A DNA stretch of 64,000 nt. Origin: Microtetraspora sp. NBRC 13810. Lineage in GTDB: Bacteria > Actinomycetota > Actinomycetes > Streptosporangiales > Streptosporangiaceae. How positions within the stretch are numbered: position 1 is the stretch's first letter; every line of letters starts with the position of its first letter. The stretch spans positions 186,001-250,000 of the forward strand of contig NZ_BSRQ01000011.1 of assembly GCF_030268685.1 (NCBI RefSeq). Direction: 5' to 3'. Made by a program: the position numbers and the translations under genes. The notes under the pieces were generated by a model. The model was not told the origin of the DNA, searched no databases, and was given only the letters and a program-made list of their open reading frames with translations. This document shows, piece by piece, positions 41,514-49,589 of the stretch.

Positions 41514-42297
41514 GGTTGAGCCCGGTCGGCCCGAACCACTTCTCCAGCAGCTTCTTCGCGGTGCCGTCCTGGTACATCTCGGTGATGGCCTTGTTGACCG
41601 CCTCGCAGCCGTCCACGTCGCCCTTGGCGATGCCGACGCCGTAACGCTCGTCGCTGAAGGGCGCATTGACGATCTTGATGGACCGGTCCTCGGTGCCCGC
41701 GAAGCCGGCCAGGATCAGATCGTCGGTGGAGACGGCGTCCACCGAGCCGTCCTTCAGCTTGTCCAGGCACTCGCTGTAGGAGGCGGTCTCCACCAGCCGG
41801 ACCGCGACCTTGCGCTCCTCGCTCACCCGGCGCCAGGAGTTGGAGCCCGTCACCTGGCACAGGCTCCGGCCGCGCAGGTCGCGCACGTTGTCGATGCCCG
41901 TCTCGGCGGCCCGCACCAGGGTGTCCTGGTGCGCCACGTAGTAAGGCCCGGCGAAGTCGACCTTGGTCTTGCGCTCGGGGGTGATCGAGTAGGTGGCGAA
42001 GATCAGGTCCACCCTGTGCTGCCGCAACAGGTTCTCGCGCTGCGCGGAGGGCGCGGGGACGAACCTGAAGTCGGTGAAGCCCAGCTTGCGGGCGACGTAC
42101 GCGGCGACGTCGATGTCGAAGCCCTCGTAGCCGCCGTTCGCGTTGCGCAGGCCCAGACCGGGCTGGTCGGGCTTGACGCCGATGGTCAGGGTCTCCTTGT
42201 CCAGGATGGACGCCTGCGCGCCGCCGCCCAGGCCGCAGCCCGTCGCCGCCAGGACGAGGGCGAGGGCCACGGCGACGCCGGTCAGCTTGTTCTTCAC
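41476..42297 (-). CDS. glnH: GlnH-like glutamate/aspartate-binding lipoprotein
   Basis: A 273-residue solute-binding protein (SBP_bac_3). The lipoprotein signal is VALALVLAATGC. LTIGVKPDQPGLGLRNANGG, then YEGFDIDVAAYVARKLG, and DLIFATYSITPERKTKVDFA are the ligand-binding signatures for polar amino acids. In Mycobacterium, GlnH senses Asp/Glu outside the cell and signals through GlnX to the kinase PknG. The same three genes occur in this operon, and no amino-acid ABC permease is adjacent, so a sensor role is more likely than transport. GTG 42297 is preceded by GAGAGG and is 10 bases from the glnX-like stop. Confidence 0.87.
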   Translation of the reverse strand: MKNKLTGVAVALALVLAATGCGLGGGAQASILDKETLTIGVKPDQPGLGLRNANGGYEGFDIDVAAYVARKLGFTDFRFVPAPSAQRENLLRQHRVDLIFATYSITPERKTKVDFAGPYYVAHQDTLVRAAETGIDNVRDLRGRSLCQVTGSNSWRRVSEERKVAVRLVETASYSECLDKLKDGSVDAVSTDDLILAGFAGTEDRSIKIVNAPFSDERYGVGIAKGDVDGCEAVNKAITEMYQDGTAKKLLEKWFGPTGLNLTLTVPQFEGCG

Positions 42298-42307
42298 GAC
42301 ATGCCTC

Positions 42308-43792
42308 TCAGCGGTACTCGGACAGCCGGGGAGCGACACCGGCGAGGATGAGCAGGACGGCGAGCACGGCCGCGCCGGGCAGGATGAGATCCCAGCCGGA
42401 GAGCGCGTCGTCACCGTCCCGGATGGCCTGGTCGAACGCGTCCTTGTGCAGGTCGATCAGGCCGACCAGTTCCTTGTCGTAGTTCTCGAAGGCCCCGGCG
42501 AGCGGCCCCATCCGCAGCGCGATCGCCGACCGTACCTGGTCGCGCTGCACGTCGAGGCGCATCGCGCGGTCCTGGAACTGGAAGTCCCGGTAGTCGCCGA
42601 GCACCTCGCGGACCGCCGCGCGCTGGCCGGGCAGCGTGATGTTCGCCGCCTCCGCGCCGAGGAAGCCCAGGAAGTCCGGCCGGTCCCGGTAGCCCCCGAC
42701 CGCCTTGTCCACCCCCGCGTAGTACTTCTCCAGGTTGCCGCCCGGGGTGTAGAGCACGGACTGCGACTTGTCGAGATAGACCTGTTCGTAGGTGTCCGCC
42801 CGCTCCGGGTCGAGCAGGTAGCGGCTCTGGTCCCCGTGCATCGTGTTGCCGATCGCCCGCGCCCTGGACAGCGCGAGCACGGAGGTGAACCCGTCGTCGT
42901 TCGCCATCCGCAGCTCCGCCGCCTCGGTCGTGAGCAGCGAGGCCGCCGAGACCGTCAGCACGGCGACGGCCACGGTCGCCGCCACCAGCGCCGGGTTGGT
43001 CACCCGGCGGAACCGGCGGGCGAGGTAGACCTGGAGCCCGACGAGCACCAGGATCGTGCCGAACCCGGCCACGATCACCAGCCCGCGCCCGGTGGTCACC
43101 GCCGAGCTCTCCTCCTCGTACGTCTTGCGCACGATGGTGCCGCTGTCCAGCGTGAGGTTGTACGCCTTGGGCAGCAGGTCGAGCCGCATCAGGTCGGTGG
43201 CCTGCCGGTAGAGGTCGATCACCCGCTGCGGCGGCGGCCCCGCCGGGTGCCCGGCCTGCTCGTCCAGCAGGATCGCCTGCGCGGCCAGCCGCTCGTACCG
43301 GCCCAACCCGTCGAGCACCGAGCGTACGGTCATCTGCTCGGTGCCGTCCCCGATGGCCAGTTCCGCGGCCTGGAGCACGGCCCGGCTCGCCTCGGCCCTG
43401 CGCTGGTCGTACCGGTTCAGCGCCTCCTGCCGGCCCTTGCCCAGCCCGACCTCCCTGCCGATCAGCAGCACGTTCGCCACCTGGGCGTCCATGTCGCTCA
43501 GCGCGAAGTACAGGTCGGCGGTGGCCACGACCTGCGGTCCGGCGTCGTGGCCGATGACCTGGAGGCCGTCCCTGGCGTTCCCGATGGTCAGCGCCGTCGC
43601 GGTGAAGAGCAGCGCGACCGCGGCCACGCCCACCCCGGCGAGGAGCCGGATGCGGCTCGGCACCGTACGCCGCCGGCGCGGACGCCCGGCGGGCGGCGGC
43701 GCGGCGGGCGGCACGGCCGGGGTCGCGCCCGGCCCGGCCGGCGTGGGGGCGGGCGCTGCGCCGGCGGGAGGCGCGGTGACGGGGGTGCTCAC
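42308..43792 (-). CDS. glnX: GlnX-like transmembrane signal transducer
   Basis: A 494-residue membrane protein. After a Pro/Ala-rich cytoplasmic start come TM1 (LLAGVGVAAVALLFTATALT, about 50-70), an outside helical domain (70-235), a TM2/TM3 pair (LVIVAGFGTILVLVGLQVYL and LVAATVAVAVLTVSAASLLT), a second outside helical domain (300-460) and TM4 near the C-terminus. Two extracytoplasmic four-helix sensors joined by a hairpin fit the topology of mycobacterial GlnX, which links GlnH to PknG. It sits between glnH-like and FHA genes. Start is GTG 43792. Confidence 0.8.
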   Translation of the reverse strand: MSTPVTAPPAGAAPAPTPAGPGATPAVPPAAPPPAGRPRRRRTVPSRIRLLAGVGVAAVALLFTATALTIGNARDGLQVIGHDAGPQVVATADLYFALSDMDAQVANVLLIGREVGLGKGRQEALNRYDQRRAEASRAVLQAAELAIGDGTEQMTVRSVLDGLGRYERLAAQAILLDEQAGHPAGPPPQRVIDLYRQATDLMRLDLLPKAYNLTLDSGTIVRKTYEEESSAVTTGRGLVIVAGFGTILVLVGLQVYLARRFRRVTNPALVAATVAVAVLTVSAASLLTTEAAELRMANDDGFTSVLALSRARAIGNTMHGDQSRYLLDPERADTYEQVYLDKSQSVLYTPGGNLEKYYAGVDKAVGGYRDRPDFLGFLGAEAANITLPGQRAAVREVLGDYRDFQFQDRAMRLDVQRDQVRSAIALRMGPLAGAFENYDKELVGLIDLHKDAFDQAIRDGDDALSGWDLILPGAAVLAVLLILAGVAPRLSEYR

Positions 43793-43797
43793 GGCGG

Positions 43798-44754
43798 TCA
43801 GCCTTTCCTCAGCGTGATGACGGTCCATGCGCCGAGCCGGATCCGGTCGCCGTCGCCGACCGGGACCGGGACGTTCTGCGCGAGCGGCACGGGAGAGTCG
43901 TTGACCGTGGTGCCGTTGGCGGAGCCCGGGTCCACCAGGGTCCAGGAGCCGTCCGGCTGGGCCAGCAGCACGGCGTGCAGATGCGAGACGCCGGGGTCCT
44001 CGGGCGGGCCGCTCAGGTCGATCTCCGGGGTGAGGTTCCGCGACCGGCTGTACCGGCCGATGCGCACCTGCCCGCCCCGTACCGGGAACCGGCGCTCGGG
44101 GCAGTAGGGCGGGAACGCCACCCGCGGCGCGTCGGGACCGCCCTGCGCGATCACGCTCTCGTAGTACGCGCGGTCGGCCACCACCACCGCCTCCCACCCG
44201 CCGGCCGGCCCCGACTCCGCCGCCGGCCGGGCGGCTGCCCCGGTCCAGGACGGCGTGTAGGCGCCGGTCGCGGCGTAGGAACCGGTCTCGGGCGGTGCCT
44301 GCGGACCTGAGGTGTGCGGCGGGTGGGCGCCGGTACCCGTCTGCGGCTGGGCTCCGGCGCCCTGGGGCGGTTGGGCGGTGGGGAGGGGGTAGCCGGAGGC
44401 GGGGATCTGGCGGGAGTGGCGGGAGTCGCCGCTGGTGCCCGGGATGGGGCGGGCCGGCGCCGCCCCGAGGCGCGGGGTCTGCGCCGACTGCTGCGCCATG
44501 CGGACCGCGCCGGACACCTCGACGGCGAAGTCGTAGCCGCACTCCTCGCAGAACCGGCCGGTGCGCCCGGCCTGGCAGTCCGGGCAGCTCGTCCGGCCCT
44601 CCCCCGCGCCGGCGGCGGCCGGGGCGGGCGGCGCCGGGGACGGCGGCGCGGCGGGCGCGGCTGAGGCGGGGGTCGGCGCGGCGGCCATGCTCATGCCGCA
44701 GACGTCGCAGTAGTCCGTCGCGTCCGAGGCGTGGCCGTCGGGGCAGGTGGCCAT
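43798..44754 (-). CDS. Zinc-ribbon FHA-domain protein of the PknG operon
   Basis: A 318-residue protein. Two zinc ribbons lie at the N-terminus (CPDGHASDATDYCDVCG and CPDCQAGRTGRFCEECG). A Pro/Gly/Thr-rich linker follows, then a C-terminal FHA domain (about 225-318) with IGRYSRSRN, VSHLHAVL and DPGSANGTTVND, which keep the phosphothreonine-binding Arg, Ser, His and Asn. In mycobacteria the PknG target GarA is also an FHA protein, so this may be the operon's phospho-reader or substrate, though it lacks a GarA-type N-terminal ETTS motif. GGGAGG precedes ATG 44754. Confidence 0.87.
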   Translation of the reverse strand: MATCPDGHASDATDYCDVCGMSMAAAPTPASAAPAAPPSPAPPAPAAAGAGEGRTSCPDCQAGRTGRFCEECGYDFAVEVSGAVRMAQQSAQTPRLGAAPARPIPGTSGDSRHSRQIPASGYPLPTAQPPQGAGAQPQTGTGAHPPHTSGPQAPPETGSYAATGAYTPSWTGAAARPAAESGPAGGWEAVVVADRAYYESVIAQGGPDAPRVAFPPYCPERRFPVRGGQVRIGRYSRSRNLTPEIDLSGPPEDPGVSHLHAVLLAQPDGSWTLVDPGSANGTTVNDSPVPLAQNVPVPVGDGDRIRLGAWTVITLRKG

Positions 44755-44764
44755 CGCTTCCTCC

Positions 44765-46051
44765 CTAGCTCTCGGGATCCTTGCGCAGGCGTGTGGTACG
44801 GACCGACCGGGCGTCCAGCGCGATCTCCGCGGCCTTCTCGACGTTGCGCTTGAGCCTCGCCGTACCGGTGTCCGGGTCGAAGTCGATGACGTTGTCCAGC
44901 AGCCGGGCGGTCTCCTCGTTGCCGGCCTTCTCGGCCAGGCCGCGGGCCCGGCCGAGCCGTGCGGTGGCGAGCTCCAGGTCACCCTCCTTGCGGGCCTGGA
45001 GGCCGTCCTGGATGAGCTCGGCCAGCTCGGCCTGCCCGGTGTAGTGCGCGACCCGCTGGTTGATCCGGGTGGACTGCGCCAGGTCGTCGCTCCACAGTGC
45101 CAGCACGTTGCCCGCGGCGTACTGGAAACCGGTCTCCGGGGCGACCACCTTCACCCAGGCGGCGCGCATCTCCTGGCCCACCACTCCGGGCTGGACCTCG
45201 ACGCAGACGTGGTACTCCCGGCTTTCCGCGCCCCACGAGCCGGTCGGGTAGTCCCCCGCCTGCGGCCCGGCCTCGGTACGGCGGGCGGTGAGGTCCTCCA
45301 GGGTGGGCGAGACCTGCTTGACGAACTTCAGCCTGGCGTTCTGCGGGGTCCACACCCGCAGGGCGACGTCGGCGACCGCCTTGCCCATGGCCGTCTGCGC
45401 CATCGCCCGGAAGTCGGCCTCCAGGTCCTTGGGGTCCGGGATGTCCATCACGGTGCCGAGCAGCGTGGAGGAGATCTTGCGCAGCTCGGCGACCACCCAG
45501 GCGTCGCCGACTCCCCGGCAGTCGCAGACGAACTTGCCCGTGCAGTAAGCCAGGTCGGCGTCGAACTCCCAGGACTTCTGGTGCTCGTTCTTGCCGTCGG
45601 TGAGCAGGATGGCGTGCTTGATCGCGTGCGGGAACGGCTGGAAGAGGTCGGCGGCCAGACGCAGCCAGCGGCCCATCGCGGTGCCGCCGTCCGCCTGCAA
45701 CCGGCCGATGGCGTCCTTCGCGGCCTGCCTGGTGTGCGGGTCGGCCTGGATCAGCCGCTGCTCCGGCGGGAAGATCATGTGCGCGTGCGCGGTGCCGGCG
45801 ACGATCGCGAAGAAGACCCCGTCGCGCAGGGTGTCCACGGCCGCCTGGGCCGCCTTCCTCGCTTCGGCGATCTTGCCGTAGGCCATCGAGCCGGACGTGT
45901 CGACGATGACGACCTCGGCTGCCTGCGCCGCCGGGGCCGCCTGCGCCGCGCCGGTGGACTCGACGGTGAGGACGGCGTGCACTTCCTTGCCGCCCGCGGG
46001 GAGGTACTTGTTCTGGTCCACGCGGATCGTGAACCCGGGCTGCTCGGTCAC
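44765..46051 (-). CDS. VWA-domain protein of the PknG operon
   Basis: A 428-residue protein with a von Willebrand A domain (about 40-220). The MIDAS motif is VVIVDTSGSMAYGK (D-x-S-x-S), with Thr in DGGTAMGRWL and Asp in AILLTDGKNEH. A beta-sandwich region and a C-terminal helical/TPR-like region (ELAELIQDGLQARKEGDLEL) follow. There is no signal peptide, so it is cytoplasmic. VWA proteins act as metal-dependent scaffolds. GTG 46051 overlaps the PP2C stop (GTGA), showing coupled translation. Confidence 0.87.
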   Translation of the reverse strand: MTEQPGFTIRVDQNKYLPAGGKEVHAVLTVESTGAAQAAPAAQAAEVVIVDTSGSMAYGKIAEARKAAQAAVDTLRDGVFFAIVAGTAHAHMIFPPEQRLIQADPHTRQAAKDAIGRLQADGGTAMGRWLRLAADLFQPFPHAIKHAILLTDGKNEHQKSWEFDADLAYCTGKFVCDCRGVGDAWVVAELRKISSTLLGTVMDIPDPKDLEADFRAMAQTAMGKAVADVALRVWTPQNARLKFVKQVSPTLEDLTARRTEAGPQAGDYPTGSWGAESREYHVCVEVQPGVVGQEMRAAWVKVVAPETGFQYAAGNVLALWSDDLAQSTRINQRVAHYTGQAELAELIQDGLQARKEGDLELATARLGRARGLAEKAGNEETARLLDNVIDFDPDTGTARLKRNVEKAAEIALDARSVRTTRLRKDPES

Positions 46052-46947
46052 TGGAGAGGGCTCCCCTTCTCGAACGGGATCACCAGCACGGTGATGTTGT
46101 CGCGTCCCCCCGCCTGCAGCGCGAGCCGTACCAGGGCCTGGGCCGTGGGCAGGGGGGAACCCGCGGCGTGCGGAGCGGCGGCGGCCATCTCAGCGGCGGA
46201 CGGCAGGTAGTTCCACAGGCCGTCGCTGCACACGAGGACCGCGCCGGGGCCGTCCGGCTCGAACGTCTTCACCTGCGGGAGCACCTCGCCCGCGTCCGCG
46301 CCCAGCCAGGCGGTCAGCATGCCGCCGTCGGTGGCGTCGTCGGCGGTGAGGCGCACCGGGCCGGCGCCCAGCCAGTAGGCCCGGCTGTCCCCCGCCCAGC
46401 CGACCGTCACCCGGCCCGGGGTCACGATCGCCGAGACGTAGGTGCAGGCGGGCGCGTCCTCGAAGGTGCCGAGGGTGGCGACCGCCGCCGCGGCCCTGGC
46501 GACCGCGATCCTGGTCGCCCGCACGTGTCCCGCGCCCGTCCGCAGCTCCGAGACCAGGGCCGCCGCCCCGGTCTCCGCCGCCGTCTGCGAGGCCGCGTCC
46601 GGTCGCGGCGAGGACGAGACGCCGTCGCAGACCACGCCGGCGATCGTGACGTCGTCCACCGCGGCCAGCGCCATCGCGTCCTCGTTGCGGCTGTGCCGCA
46701 GCCCGCGGTCGCTGACGCCGGCGGCGGTGCCCGTCTGGGTGGCCACCTGGATCTCGGTGTGGTCCCTGCCGGTCGGCTGGCGCACCCCGCAGCGCCCGCA
46801 GTAGCCGTCCTGGCCGAGCGCCGCCGCACCGCACGCCGTGCACGCCCCGGGGGCGCCGGGCCGGATCGCCCGCCCGCAGTCCTCGCAGAACGCCTCCCCG
46901 GCGAGCACCGGGTAGGCGCAGTGCGGGCACATCGAAGTGATCGTCAT
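46048..46947 (-). CDS. Zinc-ribbon PP2C-type protein phosphatase of the PknG operon
   Basis: A 299-residue protein. Residues 1-60 hold two zinc ribbons (CPHCAYPVLAGEAFCEDCG and CTACGAAALGQDGYCGRCG). Residues 75-299 form a PP2C phosphatase with RHSRNEDAMAL, VVCDGVSSSPRPDAAS, VGWAGDSRAYWL, VLVCSDGLWNYL and GRDNITVLVI, keeping the Asp metal ligands. It probably removes phosphate from targets of the PknG encoded just upstream. ATG 46947 overlaps the kinase stop (ATGA). Confidence 0.9.
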   Translation of the reverse strand: MTITSMCPHCAYPVLAGEAFCEDCGRAIRPGAPGACTACGAAALGQDGYCGRCGVRQPTGRDHTEIQVATQTGTAAGVSDRGLRHSRNEDAMALAAVDDVTIAGVVCDGVSSSPRPDAASQTAAETGAAALVSELRTGAGHVRATRIAVARAAAAVATLGTFEDAPACTYVSAIVTPGRVTVGWAGDSRAYWLGAGPVRLTADDATDGGMLTAWLGADAGEVLPQVKTFEPDGPGAVLVCSDGLWNYLPSAAEMAAAAPHAAGSPLPTAQALVRLALQAGGRDNITVLVIPFEKGSPLQ

Positions 46948-49589
46948 ACCCACGTCCTCGGGCGCACCAGGTTGGCCTTGTCCACGAGGGCGTGCCGCTC
47001 CGGCCGGATGGTGGACGCGCGGGCCAGCGAGCGGTAGACGCGCTCCAGCTCGGCGCGCACGCCGCGCTCGGTGAGCGGCCGGCCGAGCAGCTTCGTGCGC
47101 TGCTGGGACCGCCCGCCGGCGGCGAGCCAGGCGAGCGCGGCCTCCAGCACCTCCGCGGCCAGCCTGCCGTGCCGGACCGCGTCCAGCCCGAGGTCGCTCA
47201 GCCGCTCCCCGGCGCCCACCAGCTCGTCCACGTGCCCGCCGGCCGCGGCCTCCCCGCGTACGGCCGCGGCCACCGCCGCCATCTGGGCCGAGACGTGATG
47301 GCTGGACGTGGTCGGCACCTCGTCGAGCACCCGGGTGGCCGCCTTCCTGTCGCCCTCCGCCAGCCTGGCCCTGGCCAGGCCGAACGCGGCGCTCACGTAG
47401 GACCGGTCGGTGCGCCAGATGACGGTGTAGTGCCGTGCGGCCTCCCGCGGGTCGCCCGCGCACTCGCGGCTGAACGCCAGGGCGAGCCTGGGCGCGAACT
47501 CGCCGGGCATCCGGTAGTAGAGGTCGTCGAAGACCCTGATGGCGTCCGCGAGGTTGCCCCAGGCCAGGTCGCGCAGCCCGTGGTACCACAGGACCCGCCA
47601 GTCCCACGGCGCCTGCCCGGCCACCTCCTGCAGCACCGCGTTCACCCTCGGGTTGCGCTGTTCGACCAGCGCCCTGACCAGGGCGAGCCGGGTCTCGACG
47701 GTGGGCGTGGGGGCGGCCTCGATCAACCGGACCAGGTCGTCCAGGGTGCGCGCGGTCATGCCGGCGAGGTATCCCGCGGCGGGGTCGGCCGGGTCCACCA
47801 GCGGGGTCGGCAGCGCGCCCACCGCGGCGGCGGGGTCCAGCGGGACGAGCACCAGGCCGTCCCGCGCCCCCGAGCCGTTCCGCGCCGCCCCGCCGTTCGG
47901 CGCCATCCCACCGTGCGGCGCCGTCCCGGCGTGCGGGGCCATCCCGACGTGCGGCGCCATCCCGGCGTGCGAGGCCATCCCACCGTGCGGCGCCGTCCCG
48001 ACGTGCGGGGCCGTCCCACCGTGCGGCGCCGTCCCGGCGTGCGGGGCGAGGGCGGTGCCGGTGGCCGCGGCGGGCGTGTCGCCCTCGGCCAGGGCGGTCC
48101 CCGCGGCCACCCGCTCCGGGCCGAACTGCGCCGAAGGCGCGGGGTAGGGGATGCCGTCCTCCGCCGCGCGGATCTCCCGCAGGATGCCGGTGAGCTGCTC
48201 GGCCATCTCGGCCGCGCTCGGGAACCGGCGGGCGGGCACCGGGTCGGTGGCCCGCTGGAGGAACCGGTACAGCGACTCGTAGTAGGCCAGCACCGGCACC
48301 TGGCCGGGCGGCGGCAGCGGCGTGGGCACGCCGCCGGTGACCGGGCTGAAGGGGAAGCTGAGCACGGCGAGCATCCGGCCGACCGTGTAGAGGTCGGAGA
48401 CGACCGACGGCCCCTCGGCGGCGATCTCCGGGGCCTGGTAGCCGATGGTGCCGTAGATCGCGCTCTCCTGGTCGTCGACGTGCCGCACCGCGCCGAGGTC
48501 GATCAGCTTGAGCTGGTCCTCCACCTGGATCACGTTGGCCGGTTTGAGGTCGCAGTAGAGCAGGCCCCGGTCGTGCAGGTAGTCGAAGGCGCGCAGCACC
48601 TCCAGGATGTAGGCGATCGCCTGGCCGATGGGCAGCGCCTCGCGGTTGGCGGTGGCGCGCAGCCGGGCGCGCAGCATCTCCTGGAGCGGCCGGCCGCCGA
48701 CGTACTCCATGACGATGTACCCGACCATCGTCATCGTGGCCGGGTCGGGATGCTGCACGAAGTTGAAGATGCGGACGATGTTGGCGTGGTCGACGCCGGT
48801 GAGGAAGCGGCGTTCGGCCTCGGCGGCGAGGAGCGCCTCGACGTCACCGGTGTCGAGCAGGCCCTTCAGCACGACCCACCGGCCGTCCAGGTTGAGGTCC
48901 GCGGCCAGGTAGATCCAGCCGAGGCCGCCGTGCGCCAGGCAGCCCTTCACCTCGTACTGCCCGGCGACCAGGTCACCGGGACGCAGCTTGGGGGTGAAGG
49001 AGAACCGGGTGCCGCAGTGCGGGCAGAATCCCTCGGTCCGGCCGGGACGGTCGTTCTTGGACCGGCCGACGGGCTTGCCGCACGAGCCGTTGCTGCAGAA
49101 CCGCTTGTCCTCGGGCACCTCGGGGTTGTGCAGTACGACCTCGGACGGGTCGCGGTAGGGCACCGGCGGCACCGCGACCAGCCCGGCGCCGAGCAGGCCG
49201 CGCCGCGAACGCGTGCTTGAGGTGCTGCGGCCCGAGGCCGGGCCGCTGGTCGGCCCGGTGGCGGGAGCCGTGCCGGGCGCGGTGCCGGGGGACGTCCCCG
49301 GGTCGTAGGCCGCCCGCCCGCTCGACGTCGCCGGCCGCCAACCCGCGGGCTGGGCCCGCCACCCCGTGCCGGGCACGCCACCCTGGGTGCCGCCGGACGC
49401 GCCGGGGCCGCCGGGGACGGGCGGCGCCGGTGCGAAGGCGTGGGCCGCCGAGACGGGGGCGGATGCCGGCGGGGGCGCCGGCGGGGGCGGCGCGGACACC
49501 GGCGCCGCGACGGGCGGGGCGAGGCCGCACGAGTCGCAGTAGCCGTCCTGCACGGTCCCCGTACAGCCGGGGTGCGCGCACTTCGTCAT
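46944..49589 (-). CDS. pknG: PknG-type serine/threonine protein kinase
   Basis: An 881-residue soluble kinase. It has an N-terminal zinc ribbon (CAHPGCTGTVQDGYCDSCG) and a long Pro/Gly linker, then the PknG rubredoxin-like site (about 165-200: FCSNGSCGKPVG and EGFCPHCGTRF). The kinase domain spans about 210-480: CLAHGGLGWIYLA, WVVLKGLL (Lys), LLYCDLKPANVI (catalytic Asp near 346) and LIDLGAV. A hexapeptide-repeat hinge covers about 513-566. A TPR domain (about 600-881) follows. This is the full PknG layout plus an extra zinc ribbon. In mycobacteria PknG tunes glutamate and TCA flux in response to amino acids. Confidence 0.93.
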   Translation of the reverse strand: MTKCAHPGCTGTVQDGYCDSCGLAPPVAAPVSAPPPPAPPPASAPVSAAHAFAPAPPVPGGPGASGGTQGGVPGTGWRAQPAGWRPATSSGRAAYDPGTSPGTAPGTAPATGPTSGPASGRSTSSTRSRRGLLGAGLVAVPPVPYRDPSEVVLHNPEVPEDKRFCSNGSCGKPVGRSKNDRPGRTEGFCPHCGTRFSFTPKLRPGDLVAGQYEVKGCLAHGGLGWIYLAADLNLDGRWVVLKGLLDTGDVEALLAAEAERRFLTGVDHANIVRIFNFVQHPDPATMTMVGYIVMEYVGGRPLQEMLRARLRATANREALPIGQAIAYILEVLRAFDYLHDRGLLYCDLKPANVIQVEDQLKLIDLGAVRHVDDQESAIYGTIGYQAPEIAAEGPSVVSDLYTVGRMLAVLSFPFSPVTGGVPTPLPPPGQVPVLAYYESLYRFLQRATDPVPARRFPSAAEMAEQLTGILREIRAAEDGIPYPAPSAQFGPERVAAGTALAEGDTPAAATGTALAPHAGTAPHGGTAPHVGTAPHGGMASHAGMAPHVGMAPHAGTAPHGGMAPNGGAARNGSGARDGLVLVPLDPAAAVGALPTPLVDPADPAAGYLAGMTARTLDDLVRLIEAAPTPTVETRLALVRALVEQRNPRVNAVLQEVAGQAPWDWRVLWYHGLRDLAWGNLADAIRVFDDLYYRMPGEFAPRLALAFSRECAGDPREAARHYTVIWRTDRSYVSAAFGLARARLAEGDRKAATRVLDEVPTTSSHHVSAQMAAVAAAVRGEAAAGGHVDELVGAGERLSDLGLDAVRHGRLAAEVLEAALAWLAAGGRSQQRTKLLGRPLTERGVRAELERVYRSLARASTIRPERHALVDKANLVRPRTWV
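47891..48050 (-). repeat. 18-bp coding tandem repeats in the pknG hinge
   Basis: About nine 18-bp units encode G-x-A-P/S-H-x hexapeptides (GTAPHGGTAPHVGTAPHG, then GMASHAGMAPHVGMAPHA). They lie between the kinase and TPR domains. Near-identical units on DNA suggest recent slippage and possible length variation between strains. Confidence 0.85.
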
